A DNA stretch of 64,000 nt. Origin: Sclerodactyla briareus (taxonomy: Eukaryota > Echinodermata > Holothuroidea > Dendrochirotida > Sclerodactylidae). The notes below the pieces were generated by a model. It was not told where the DNA came from and did no database searches. It saw only the letters and a program-made list of their open reading frames with translations. Every line of letters starts with the position of its first letter. The stretch's first letter is position 1. Below, piece by piece: positions 22,123 through 33,713 of this stretch. The position numbers and the translations under genes were made by a program. The stretch spans positions 1 to 64,000 of the forward strand of contig JAODTK010000776.1 of the NCBI GenBank assembly GCA_026419785.1, read 5' to 3'.

Positions 22123-25100
22123 TGTCTGGGGATTCCTGGATGCTGTGAACATTTGTTCCCCCACTGTGATTGTGCCCTGCTCCATGTTCTCCTTTTAACC
22201 TCTTACACCTCACCTAAATGAAAATTAATTTTCATCCATGGGTAATGTCTTCCTTATACCATTCACTCTTCCCTGGCACACCAACATTTATTTGCTGTGT
22301 ACATCCATTACGTGTCCCTCGGCACCCCTCAGGTGTGCGTGCCGTCCTGCCGGTACTTATTCAAAATTGCTTCAAGTGCGATAATGTAGTGCATGTCCTC
22401 GAACATCGCATTTGTCAATTCCTTGTAAGCGTTTTTCCTCCCTCTCCTCTAACTTCTCCTTTTTGGAATCCCCTCGGCAATTCCTCCGGGCTTGCGATGT
22501 GGGTTAAGTTGACGGAGGAAGGTGCAGTATTATTTACGCCGAAGCGATTTTGGGGCCGTTTGGGGAACCGAGCTATCCCTTCCACAGCTGATTTCATCAG
22601 TGTTGTTTGTGCCAGACAGTGTCAACATGCCTCATAAACCGGGAGACTAGTCAATATTGTTTTTTTTTGGGGCAATAAGTTGATTGGAGCCCAGCATTTT
22701 TCACCATACATCTGCATTAGACTTTGCTGCTGAAACTTCTCATGCAACCTAGTGTATTAGTCTTGTCGTTTTCCGTAATAAGAAAACGTTAACGGTCGTG
22801 TTATCTCAACCGTTAACGTGTACCGATAGCGATCCATTCGGATCTGAATTAACACTCGTCGATTCCTCCGAACGTTACAGTCGAATCATGCAGCAACTGT
22901 GGTGTGTTTCCTCCACATTTTCGACCTGTGTATTGTTTGTATATGCTGCGAATCTGACGAATATGGGCTCAATAGTTAGTCCCTGAGAAGAATTACGATC
23001 TCCATTTTGTTTTGCGCGACACACCACAGTAGGCTACTACACGTGGTAATGATATACTACAGCCAGCATTACAAGCCCAGACGGGTTACACGCTCGTGAA
23101 TTCCGGAATGCTGTTAGTGTTAGTAGTGTTATGTCAACAGTATTTTATGCATGCATGCATGCAGTGCACGTGGATCACAAGATCAGGGTTAAGTACATCG
23201 TCTGAGGAGCGCACAACGCCACAATACCAAGTCGGCCAAAGAGATACACCAAATCGGACTTTCGACCGCATATACTTAACGTCAATGTGATTTTCTATCG
23301 ACTGTTCCAGACTCGATATTTCCTCGCTCGTCGATCCTCGATAACAATTACAGGCGATTGATTGCAAGTGAATAACCTTGACGAATTGGGTTATTGGTGA
23401 ATATAACAATTTAAAAATTAAAGTTTTGCCATGATTGTTGCCATTTAGCGACACTCAATATCATTTTAGTAAAGTCGCCGAAGTGAGATTGCGTCATCTG
23501 CCAGTGTTGTTACGTACGTAGAGCACATGGACCGTATACCATGTAGCCATTCTTTCATGTCGTTGTTGCTTTTTGCCCTTGCATTTATAGTGCGATACGC
23601 ATATGTCCCTGGTTCCGGTAATTACGGACGTCATGGAATTTTTTAAGACTGAACACAGTGTGGCAAGACAACACTTTTTCATTATTGGGTGATACAATGT
23701 GGGGGAAGTCCGCAGGGATTTTCCCACTTCCTTTTACACTTCCGGGAAAATTGTAAGATCCTTAAAAAACGCGCAACTTGTCGTTTACGTGTACACGTTA
23801 ACGGCGGCAAGCCTAAGTAGTATGCGTCTTGTGTTTCTTCCTTCGACGTCAAGGATCCTTGAGCCTTTCTGTGCCAGCATGTTCAACTTCTGATGAAATT
23901 CCTCCCCCCTTCCATGTGCATCACTGCTCTAAAGACAGCTGTTAATAGCACGATTGCATCTCTTGACCCAACGGGCTGACATTGCTAGTCCATATTGAAA
24001 CCTTTTGAAACTCGCGCTCCGGAAGTGCGACTGCGACCTGAAATTCGCAAAAAGAGGCTAAAATAACCCTCTTTTTACCTCTCTCAAATGGTTTCGTGTA
24101 AAATTAATAGATAGCGACAACTAGGTCTCACACAGCAGGAAAGATGAATGTGTGTTCTTCCTGTTTATACATAGATATTTCTGTTTACGCCAAGTTATCC
24201 TCCGTCATTGGCAACTTCTAAAAAGCATTTTTTTAGCTAAATTAATGGGTGACATCAAGAATTTCATGTTTTATTCTGTCATTCCTTCTAACCTCGAGAA
24301 CCCTTCATCCTATCTCTTAGGTTCACGCGTTGGCAGCGAAAAGAGAAATAAATCTCAGCTCTTGTTGTAGTCAAAACTCGTACCAGTTACGCAGCGTCAC
24401 TCCCGTCATTCAGCGTTGGAGCGAAAAAGTACTATTATTTAGTTGTGTCAACCCCCCATATGCGCTCCACACAGTGCGCGACACTGTCGCGTATGGAGAC
24501 TTAATGAACGTACACCTCAGAACAAGAATTTCAGACGTCCATCATAAAATTGAATCCATTTTGAACACTAATCGCTGTTTTCACAGAAAACTTTAACCTT
24601 ATTATGAAAGGAACCTTTTCCCATCAGTTTCATGTACTTTTTGTTAAGTATGATAAACTAGTGAGAGAAGAGAATTAATGCAGTCACCAAATTGTGAGTC
24701 AGCTTTGAATTTTTATGTGTGCGTGCAAGACCTTGGAGAAATTGGGTTGGCGGTTGTCGTTGATCAGTAAATGTGAAAAGGTTTCAATATGCCCCACCCT
24801 ACATGTTGCCCCCCACCCCACACCCCCACATACCCAGACCGGGCAACTTACTTCAGAAGTGAGGGCCTCAGGGGGTATGCCCTTTGCGGCCTTGGCCACA
24901 CAGTTCCGCTTGCACAGAACCATGCTTCTTTCAATTGCTTGGGCTTCTCAAATTTCAACAAGCAAATGCACATTTCGAATCCACTACCCCCCCCAACTCT
25001 TTTATGAGTTGTCTGTATTGTTCCCCTCATCTCCTTGCTTGACTTTAAAGGCCAATGGGTCATTGTAACAGATTTCCTTTAACTAGCACAGGTGAACGAG

Positions 25101-25246
25101 GACATATCAAAACCCCCCAACCCCCCCCCCCCCCCAAATTTGGAAGCTTCTAGCATGTTGCCTGTTGGATATTCAATTACTTTGGAGAATTGAAGGAATC
25201 TATGACTCACAGGGGGAATGATGCAAAGGCCGCCATAGAACCTACA
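22123..25246. other. unassigned stretch with small palindromes
   Basis: No element or gene was established. A perfect hairpin (CGTTAACGGT, 12-nt loop, ACCGTTAACG) lies at about 22787-22817. A related CCGTTAACGTGTAC block is inverted near 23790-23806. (ATGC)n lies near 23147-23163. A 139-codon frame (22218-22637) has no motif I recognise. Confidence 0.4.
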
Positions 25247-25254
25247 CAGTAAAT
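25247..25254 (+). repeat. probable 8-bp target-site duplication, left (CAGTAAAT)
   Basis: It matches 27154-27161 (CAGTGAAT) at seven of eight bases. Confidence 0.5.
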
Positions 25255-27153
25255 AAGGCCTCAAATTAATGACGGCACCGACGGCAAATCGCCCGTCGGG
25301 GGTGACCCTGCCAGTTTGCGTGATGACGCCCTTACATTTCAAGCTTCATCGGCGGCAGTGACTGCCGTGCCCCTAATTGCTCATTGCCGTGGGTGCCCTC
25401 CCCCTCTAAACTAGCGATAGTACCCTCGCAACTTATGAAAGTGTCCATGAATCATCCGGCCAATTAAATGTAAAAGTTTCATGGTTTTCCACATTTTCAG
25501 AATCAATAGATAAACTGCCTAATTAATGGGTAACCCAGGCCGGGCTTGGCCCCGCGCTGCTAAAACTTTACATAATAATCCAAACGGCAGTTTGAATTGA
25601 CCGCCGAGGCCTACGTATCTGTCACACTAATTGTACATTCACTATATTTTGATTTGATTGCCGTGAATATATTTTCCACAATTTTAGCAAACTAAACAAA
25701 CTGATTTTCTATCGCTCACATGGGAATTTTCTGCAAAATATACAACAACGTTCAGCGCCTGTATGCATCACATGCAGCAGTGAAGCGACGTGTTTTTGTC
25801 ATGGTTCGTTTAAACATGTGATAAAATGACAGTGCTCTGAAGTTGCGGTCAGAATTCTAGCATCACAGTGTGGTACCAACAACCAATACTAGTTCCGCGA
25901 AATAAAGGCTTTTTAATGTACAGACCTGCAGGGTCCACGTGCTGATGGACCATCAATCCCTGGTTCTTCCGTAGTTTTAGCATATAGACGTTTGAGATTT
26001 TTTGTCACGTCGCGAGACTCCAAGAAGAAGCTCCTTTCTAGCGAAGATCGCTCTGAGAGAAGCATCAGACATAGATTTAGCCAGTTGGGGAGACCTGTGA
26101 CTAATTTGCTCGGAAAAATCAAATCTCAATTCAGGGACATCAACATTAACAGTTTCGAGAAGCAATAAACCGTGCGCAAGATCGTATACGTGGCGGAGAT
26201 TGATCATGAGCACGTCGGATAGACGAGACTCAAACTACAACTCGCACGTGATAATTGCATTGCGTATATGAGAGTTGCCTCGCGGGCTGTAGTGTGAACA
26301 GAGGAATTATTATTAAATGCTCTGTGAACACTGTGAATAAAAGACAATTTGACACACTGAAAAAGTGATTCCAGAGTTCGGACAGAAATGATATATTTGT
26401 CATTATAGGGGCAAAAGAGCATGGTGGGGGATACAAGGAGAGCTTGAATTGAATTGAACTTGCGTGATACAAGCTGTAGGGTGACAGTATTAAACAAGTA
26501 ACATAACGACCTGATGTTTTGGCTAGACATACGTGAAATACCTCGGTACCGCACCGATACAGTGCCAGTACCGTTGCAACTATGCGACTACAAGAAGTAC
26601 GGATGTCGGCGTATAGTGAGTGTGTGGGATATTAGAGGTGATACTGTTAGGATTGTAGTTGCTCGCGATTTCCTTCGCAGCGACGAACACTTTTACATCA
26701 CATTTATAAATTGCAATATTTATCAGTAGTCATACATGAGATGCGGTGAATGAAATTATAGGCCAGAATGCTACATTTGTTTTTCATGGGAAATATAAAA
26801 ACGATCTCATTTGAGTATATAGAGTAAATTATTACGAGTTGAAAAGTCATTGTCGAAATCGACGAGGGAGATTGACCGGACGATATGACAGACCCGACAG
26901 AAAAACACTAGAGCTTCTCGCGCTAGCTAGCTAGTATGAATAAGAGAGTTACACGGGTACAATAAAACATTTGCGGGGTTAATTTCAAATTTGCCTTATG
27001 ACCTTGTCTCCTTTTTCAGATTGCCTTGCGGCCCTTAAAAAAATCTTCTAAATGCCTTGGTGCCCTGCCATTTTGAATGTAACCGAAGGCAATTTTTACA
27101 TTGCCCTCAGAATTTGCCTTTGCCCACGTTCACTTTTAATTCAGGAGGCCCTG
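25255..27153. mobile_element. hAT-like element, 1.9 kb, non-coding
   Basis: The left end reads AAGGCCTCAAATTAATGACG. The right end, reversed, reads CAGGGCCTCCTGAATTAAAA. The terminal repeats align if one base is missing from the left tip, and flanking octamers match at 7 of 8. Both subterminal regions are rich in short GGCAA/TTGCC motifs, which in hAT elements often serve as transposase-binding repeats. Frames inside (up to 116 codons, mostly reverse) show no hAT dimerisation or DDE motifs. This is therefore either a non-autonomous derivative or a heavily decayed parent. It is less certain than the 28.6-kb element because both the tip and the duplication carry changes. Confidence 0.55.
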
Positions 27154-27161
27154 CAGTGAAT
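27154..27161 (+). repeat. probable 8-bp target-site duplication, right (CAGTGAAT)
   Basis: See 25247-25254; one mismatch. Confidence 0.5.
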
Positions 27162-27549
27162 GATGCTGTATTTGTGCCATGATATAAGGAGGAGGAGTAG
27201 AAGGTAGTCACTTAGAAAATCAATGAGATTATCGTTATATCTCGTGAATGGATTCGTTAGGGTTTATCAGATCCATCTAGTTTTTTCGTACAAAGATTTT
27301 CAAAGACATGTTTTACATTTGATTGTCAATTCACTGCAGTTTTCATTTACCGGTACACCTATGCCTAAGTCCTATTTCCAAGCTTCTAATATGCGGAAAA
27401 AAACAAAAGATGCCACTGCAACCCCACTTGACCAACCCTTCAGTTATATTCCGCCACCAAGATGTAAGCGTCTGCTCCAAGTTCTGGCTTCGCTTTTCCA
27501 ATTAGTGTCTTTCCAAAGTTGAGAGATAGTTTGTTAGTGCTATTCTATC
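27162..27549. other. unassigned non-coding stretch
   Basis: A 99-codon frame (27223-27522) shows no domain. Nothing else recognised. Confidence 0.4.
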
Positions 27550-27960
27550 GGACGACATACGATTGTGTTTTTCCCTTGAAGAAGACGTTTGCAGTTAACT
27601 TTTCTTCTCAAGAGTGGGGCCCCTTAAGACCGTAGTTCTCGTGCTTATGAGCTAGGCTCTGCCCTAACGTTAGCTTGTGCGTACAGGCTAGCCAGGTCTT
27701 TGGCCTTCCCAATGTGGTTGTGGGCCTTTGCACAAGCAGGTTGTTACAGTACGTAGTTGGAGGTCTTCCCTCCTGGGTATGCGGCCCCCCTTTGTGCGCG
27801 TGACGGTTAAACCACGCCTGAGTGACGTTGCAGTGTTTGCGTTTTACTTTCCCGTTAGTTGGAGGCTTTACAGGGAAGTCCCTGGATTACAGGGGATCGA
27901 TTTGCGGTCCCCCGTGATGTACAAGGCCCAAAAAAAAAAACAAAAAAAAACAAAAAACAC
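27550..27960 (+). mobile_element. possible retroposon 3' part with A-rich tail
   Basis: A GC-richer block of about 380 bp ends at CCCGTGATGTACAAGGCCC, followed by about 30 bases of nearly pure A broken by C (27930-27960). Its first 80 bp (TTTTTCCCTTGAAGAAGACG, then AACTTTTCTTCTCAAGAG) resemble 49365-49445. An A-rich tail after a dispersed block suggests a LINE or SINE 3' end. I found no target duplication and no reading frame, so the class is open. Confidence 0.35.
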
Positions 27961-28634
27961 ATTGTAATGGGCTCTTATTGTGCCTTGATCGGTACACTCA
28001 AATCGGCTTTTTTGTCATAATGTTAATGATGGAAGTACCCAAAAGTCCAGTGGTATTTACATGACGCTTGGCCTTTAAGATCCCCATCCTTCTGTTGGAC
28101 TCTCTTCGGACATATGAAGCGTTATTACGCTATCAGGGCAGTTCCATATCAATTCCGAGGATCAGCAAAACAAAGATAAAAATTCGCTCAATTTATTAAC
28201 TCCTTGTAGATTTCAATTGATTAGATTTATTGTGACAGTAATATTTCATGGGGTATCATTTTTACTACGTTTATGTAAATGAAGTTACCTTGTCTCCGAT
28301 CAGATTCCTCCCTTTGGGTAGGTACCGATGCAACAAAATTTGATCTTTTCATGGGAGTCCTCATATTTCAGGTCTGATCAAATCAAAATTCCCCCGAGGA
28401 GTTAGGTACATTAATTTTGATGTTTTGAACTGTTAGATATGTGACATGTGAAAATAGGAGTAGGAAGAGAGAAAGTAGACAAGTAACTATCCCTCCCTGT
28501 TTCCCCCCAATGTGGGATTATGCGTGTTCGGTCCCCGAGAAGTGAGATGTAGTAAGCCTATCACACGTGGTGAGTGCACATGCTCACCACTGAACAGTTC
28601 AGAATACTGCCCTACCATCCATTTCCTTCTCTAG
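27961..28634. other. unassigned non-coding stretch
   Basis: Nothing recognised. Confidence 0.4.
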
Positions 28635-28642
28635 ATCGGAAG
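28635..28642 (+). repeat. 8-bp target-site duplication, left (ATCGGAAG)
   Basis: Exactly repeated at 30560-30567, immediately outside the inverted ends of the element between them. Confidence 0.85.
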
Positions 28643-30559
28643 CAGGGGCGGCGATCTGTGTTGCAATTTGGGGGGACATATGAGGGTAGCTCCATCCTAA
28701 GCGGAGCGCCACCACGGGTTGGGCAGTCGCGTACACGGAAATTTACTAGTTTTACAGACCCCCAGACTGCAGTGAAACGTCACTTCTGGGGTCATATGCA
28801 CATAAGCAAACACCCCTGAAACGTCAAAAATCACGATTTTTTTTTTCAGAAAAATTCTTGAAGGAACTGATCAATTGTTATTCCTTACAATCGGGCCACG
28901 TAGGTTGTTGACGCGTTAGGCGTACAAGAAAAAAAAAATCGTTGTACAGGACCCCCCCTGATTGAAGGAAAAACAGCATTTCCCGGACCGTATGGGCAGT
29001 AAGCAACGTCCCAAAATTGGCAATCAATTTCGGAAATTTCTAGGAAACGTTCTGAAGGAACTGATCGATGTGTATTCAGTTACATTCGGGCCAGGCGCCA
29101 CCATCAGTGAACGAGTAGGGTACAAGGACAATTTTAGTTGTACAGACCCTTTAAGGTGGTTGAAGGAAACGCAATTCTCGCGCTATATGGCAGTGAACCA
29201 CGTCTCTAAAATTGGCAATAATTTTAGAAAATTTGGTATTGTTCAAGACAGAAAAAACGTTCTTGACGGAACTAATTGATGTTTATTCCTTTCAATTACA
29301 GCATCAGTGGTTCGTTAGGTACAAAGGAATTTTGGGCCTTAAGAATCCCCCAGATTGCCGGAAACGGTATCTCCCATAGTCTTATGGCAGTAAGAACATC
29401 CCCAAAATTGACAAAAATTTCTGAAATGTATATCTCAAGAAACATCAAGGAACTGATTTACCTTTAATCATTTACAATTTGCGCCACCATAGGTGCGCGT
29501 TACAGTAACAAGAAAATAGTTCGTACAGAACAGCCCCCCACCCCCCCCCCCACCCCCCCTCCCCCCAGAGGCCGGGCAGCGGCACTCCGGACTTATGTCA
29601 GGATGCAATCACGGAAATTGACAGTAAATTTTTTTGCCGAAAAACTGATGATGTTAAATCCTTTAACAACTTTCTTTCACGTGGCTCATTCCTACCATTA
29701 GCTAATGTCTTAGAGATATTCCATCGAGGACATTCCAATGGGTGTTGGGAGGCTGCCGCAGATTGAAAATTTGCTTTTTTTCTTGAACCTCACTGTCAAG
29801 GAAAAATGTGTGAATTTTTCGGGCATTGAGTGAAAGGGAATTGAGGGGGGTGGGCCCAGTCAGAAGGACCAATTTGGTCATTTTTCAGATAGTGTCCGCC
29901 TCAACAATTTTGTCCAAATTATGTGTTCAGATTGTTCGCCCCGTCCGCGCCTGAATAGTTCCATCGTCAATCAAGGAAAAACATCCAAACTAATGTGCAC
30001 GATCCCCTGCGTTGTTTTTCGTACATATAGCTTTTCATTTCTTTTTAAAAACAGCGTCAGGATGGCAACGCCCATCTGACAATAAGATCAGAATTAGACT
30101 AAAAACTGTGTGCAGTGTTAAGAAAATGGCAGGTGAATGCCGGCATTGTTGTAGGGGGAAGGGGGGGGGGGGTGGTGTGCAACTGCAAAACATAATCAAG
30201 TGGCTACTCTATATGTTCACCAACACTGGACGATGACAAGTTAAATGACCAAAAATCAATATTTGCTCAGAATCTGACAGGATTGTACCGTGGGCACACT
30301 CTATTATACATGATGTGACGGAAAAGACAGGAGACACGCCGCGCAGCGCAATGTTTTTTGCATTTCGCTTCTCAACGAAAAAATTGAACAATCTAATAAG
30401 AATATGAGGTAGACATGTTTGTTTGGCGTATGTACAAATGATTATAGGATTTTTTTTCGCCCGTCCGACAAAATATTGGGGGGTAATTGATATTTTATGT
30501 TACCCCCCCAAAAATATGGGGGGACATGTCCCCCCCGTCCCCCGTGATCGCCGCCCATG
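28643..30559. mobile_element. hAT-like non-autonomous element, 1,917 bp, with internal tandem array
   Basis: The ends are CAGGGGCGGCGATC (28643-28656) and, reversed from the right, CATGGGCGGCGATC (30546-30559): 13 of 14 bases match. Inside them both ends become G-rich (GGGGGGACAT). The exact 8-bp duplication and a CAGGGG-like start are hallmarks of hAT transposons. The longest internal frame is 105 codons and has no transposase motif, so the element would depend on an enzyme encoded elsewhere. About 0.8 kb of the left half is a tandem array (see 28740-29570). Boundaries are the best supported of any large element in the window. Confidence 0.85.
28740..29570 (+). repeat. tandem array of about 195-bp units inside hAT-like element
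   Basis: Anchor GAAGGAACTGAT.. lies at about 28860, 29054, 29265 and 29446, so spacings are 194, 211 and 181 bp. Each unit also holds an ATGGCAGTAA.CA.C..CAAAATTG block and a GTACAGAC.CCCC-type block. About four and a half units are present, diverged by point changes and small indels. The array ends in a C run near 29528-29566. Confidence 0.75.
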
Positions 30560-30567
30560 ATCGGAAG
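30560..30567 (+). repeat. 8-bp target-site duplication, right (ATCGGAAG)
   Basis: Exact copy of 28635-28642. Confidence 0.85.
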
Positions 30568-31015
30568 GTCTGGTATTGCCTGACCCCCATTATTACCCTG
30601 CTGGCTGGTACGTTAGAAAAATGGGAGGTCTGGAAAGCTTAGAGTATTGCCGTAATGATATTTATTGCCTAAGTTGCCTAAATGGGGTGGATGAATGGCG
30701 GGTGAAAGTGGTGTGCAGTCCGTGTATGGAGGAGCAAACCCCCACTGGAAGTGGAATTTCAGCGACTAAATAGTAAAATGGATGAGGATGATGATGATGA
30801 TAAATCGTGTATAGCGTCAATATACCAAAGGTACACTGGAAGTTCCCAGATAAACATCTGATTGATTTGAAAGTAGCATAGATGAAAAGAACATGTGTGT
30901 AAACTCCAGTGGTGTCCTAGTTCTTCAACTTTGGAGTTCTAAAATACTTTTGTTTTGCAGTAAAAAAATAATTTTTGAGTCCAAAAATTGTGGAATCCAC
31001 ATTATAAATAGGTTC
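30568..31015. other. unassigned stretch with short (GAT)n
   Basis: A (GATGAT)n-like tract lies near 30782-30803. No gene recognised. Confidence 0.4.
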
Positions 31016-31023
31016 ACTATGAT
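31016..31023 (+). repeat. 8-bp target-site duplication, left (ACTATGAT)
   Basis: Exactly repeated at 31310-31317. Confidence 0.6.
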
Positions 31024-31309
31024 CAGGTGGCGCACCCCCCGGGGGAGGGGGGGGGGGGTGTGGGGAGTCAGAACCCCCCATGACCAAAGACCAAAAATGT
31101 TACAAAAAAACAAATTTTCTCGGTTTTTGCAGTTCAGTAGAGGTTTGCAGCGGTTATTTAGCAAAATTATTGCAGCAGCTTGTGTCAGGGGCCTATTAAA
31201 TTGTACTCATTTGCCAATAGGGAGGGTGAGGGTATTAATTTGGTGGAGGCGCACGTTCCTGGTTACGACTCAAAATCCCACAAAGCAAATATATAGGTTT
31301 AACACCTGG
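31024..31309 (+). mobile_element. G-run MITE, second complete copy, 286 bp
   Basis: It starts CAGGTGGCGCACCCCCCGGG and a long G run, then CAGAACCCCCCATGACC. The middle carries GAGGTTTGCAGCGGTTATTT, ATTGCAGCAGCTTGTG and GCCAATAGGGAGGGTGAGG. It ends AACACCTGG, which reversed (CCAGGTG) is close to the start. An exact 8-bp duplication flanks it. It belongs to the family of 2360-2593 and serves as the uninterrupted reference for the split copy at 42.2-43.8 kb. The 214-codon frame across it, the longest in the window, is therefore not a gene. Confidence 0.65.
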
Positions 31310-31317
31310 ACTATGAT
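31310..31317 (+). repeat. 8-bp target-site duplication, right (ACTATGAT)
   Basis: Exact copy of 31016-31023. Confidence 0.6.
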
Positions 31318-32984
31318 TTGTGTGACGAGATTTAATAATGTGATTTCGCATCGACTTGCATTGAGCAGGTATTGTTTTTCCCGCCTGAGTCGTGGCATAA
31401 TAAAAAGGTTTTGTCTCATTTCTATGTCTTACCAACTGAAGTCAGTGTGGGCAATGGATTTCTCTCTCATCGATCATCGATTTACAGCAGGAATTCACAA
31501 TCTAAAAGTCATGTTTTGCACTTCCACTGACCTTTAAGGTGAAAAACAGTTGCGCATGTGAATAGACAACTTACCTTGTAAAGAGGTTTTCGAAAGTGAA
31601 AATGAAATAATGGGAGAAATACATCCTGCCCATTAGTGTTGAAGTGCTTATGCTACCAAGTTGTTTATTAGTAGCGCACAGCTGCGCCATTTCGTTGCAG
31701 TAAACGAATTGTTATTGATGACCTTGAAACTGGGTAACCATAGCGATGTGTGACATCGAAGCCGGTTCAGTGATCGAAGTTAGTCTTTGCAAATGGTCCT
31801 AGGTGGAGCCTATGTACCTTTTTAGGTTTTATTTTATAATTGGGCACAACTGATCAGTTGATGTTCCATTCAGGCTTCTTGGAATATTCAAGAAAATAAC
31901 TATCGGTGATATGAAAATGAATGCCTTCGTGATGCAAAGCAAGAGAACTTCATCAAAAATTATTCAGCACTCAAATCATTTCTATTCTTGGAGGAAATGT
32001 GATCAGTAGTGTGCTATACTTAAAAAAAAGACGGGCCGGCTGCAACGAATGTATATGTTTCATTACAGAGAGACCTAGTCCACAAAATTATGAATTATGA
32101 ATCATATTAATGACGGTAAGTAGGACCCCAAGGCCTCTTTCTCCTTAGAATTTCTGCATTTAGAAAAATTGTGTGACAGGAATTCCACTGGCCATACCTG
32201 AAACACTTCATAGATAGGATGCACACACAATACAAAAAGATTGTTTCTTTCCTGGGTAACCTATACATTAAAGAGATATCTTAGGACTCCTTAACTTTCG
32301 TTCGAGCAGAGGATTTTCGCATTTAAATTTTTTTGACTATTAATTCGCTACGGGCGCAATCTTTCATAGTTTCATTTCGGCCCACATGTATCACATTCTT
32401 CTGATCCGCCATGAGATCCTAGCAATCTTTGTACAATTTTTCTTTCTTGGCAAGCAACATACTACCTCTTCACTGTGAAACAATGGCGACCCATCAGATA
32501 CTGTCAAGTTACCTTTAGAAGCCATCATAGTTAAACTTACTTAATTGAGCCTAAAGCAGTTCCCATTTTAATTAGCCCCCCAAATATCGCACCTCAAGGC
32601 ATCTGGCCTCGCTTTGCGGCCATGATCAGAGGGAGATGGGCTGTTTATTCAGGTCCGTAATGATGATGTAATTAGGGGCGGGTGACTCTCCTGCGATATG
32701 TCACTGCTTGCAGTCTGCGACCGTGAAGTTATCACAGGTCCCTCCGTCTTTTGTGGTCAGCGTCTTGTGAAAGGTTCTAGTTAGAACCAGCTGAGAGAGA
32801 CTAAGGATGAGTAACTCTCGGCGATCAAAGGTGTCCCAGTTGCCCATTGGCATGGTAGGAGAAGGGTTTACATAGCCATGGAAGGGTTTTGGGGCTGGAA
32901 AACCACCCCCTCCTCAAAAAAACAAAACAAAATAATTCTTTACTGTTCAGTGAAAGTTGACAGCTGCTCTTGCACTGATTTTTT
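31318..32984. other. unassigned non-coding stretch
   Basis: No repeat or gene recognised in about 1.7 kb. Confidence 0.45.
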
Positions 32985-33215
32985 GTGCCATTTCGTTGAG
33001 GGACGCTGTACAAACCAAATTTTGGCATTCCACACTGCATCCCATCTGAATGCATCCAGAATAAAAAACACTGTGAATGAGTCTATTGAAATGCTGAGTG
33101 CATTGGGACACCCAAATGCATTGGGATGTGTGCTATTGTGTTCGCATTTGGATGCATCAGGAATGCAGTTCCACCCTAAAATAGGTTTGTATGGCATCCC
33201 TAAATCTAAAGGCCA
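32985..33215 (+). repeat. dispersed repeat B, copy 2 (forward)
   Basis: Reverse-orientation partner of 7775-8035; blocks are listed there. The 155-codon frame 32878-33345 and the 133-codon reverse frame run through it and are repeat-derived. Confidence 0.7.
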
Positions 33216-33234
33216 TAGATTGCATTCATTAGCT

Positions 33235-33325
33235 AACAGGGAGAGGTCAGGGGTGAGGCCATTTATGAGGGTTCTCTTCCCATGGGTCCCAACCCCCCCT
33301 CCTAATACGAATCTCCCTGTGATGT
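33235..33325 (+). mobile_element. G-run MITE fragment
   Basis: GGGGTGAGGCCATTTATGAG, GGGTCCCAACCCCCCCT and CGAATCTCCCTGT match the right half of the MITE at 2360-2593 and 31024-31309. It lies directly after repeat B. Ends are not defined. Confidence 0.5.
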
Positions 33326-33568
33326 TCGCAATTTCATACAACTAGCCTGTTGAACCTGCATTTGATGTTCTCCCCCTTGTATCAGCCTTTTCATTCCATA
33401 CACAGCAATTTGCTAATACAAACACCAAATGCCTGTAGGACTTTGTTTTTAACTAAATTTGCCGTCTGTTGATCTGAATATTCACACACTATTGGCTGGT
33501 TGGCTGGGCTTTATGGGCGGAGCCTAACGTTCAACGGCGGCACCGTAGATTGGCGATCTCAGGAAATG
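33326..33568. other. unassigned non-coding stretch
   Basis: Nothing recognised. Confidence 0.4.
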
Positions 33569-33713
33569 GGGATATTGATATGTTTTCAATGCCCATGTTC
33601 TGTTAGTGATGACATTGAATTAGAATAGGGAAAATCCCAATTTCTGGGGATTTGTATAGGCCCACAGTCAAGTTACTCTGATTTTAGTCCATTTCATTAA
33701 TTTGTTTTGTTAT
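33569..33713 (+). repeat. direct repeat, left copy (about 145 bp)
   Basis: It is nearly identical to 34264-34411 over ATATTGATATGTT, AATGTCCATGTTCTGTTA-like and then an almost unchanged 85-bp block (AATTAGAATAGGGAAAATCC ... TTAGTCCATTTCA). The spacing is about 696 bp. No primer-binding site or polypurine tract lies between the copies, so this does not read as an LTR pair; a local duplication is more likely. Confidence 0.75.

Noticed and set aside
21733-22221. Frames of 83-150 codons on both strands, rich in G, W or P
   Set aside because: Produced by the C-rich tract.
30893-31537. Longest reading frame, 214 codons
   Set aside because: It runs straight through a G-run MITE with an exact 8-bp duplication and has no known domain.
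32878-33345. 155-codon frame and its 133-codon opposite-strand partner
   Set aside because: Both overlap dispersed repeat B and a MITE fragment.
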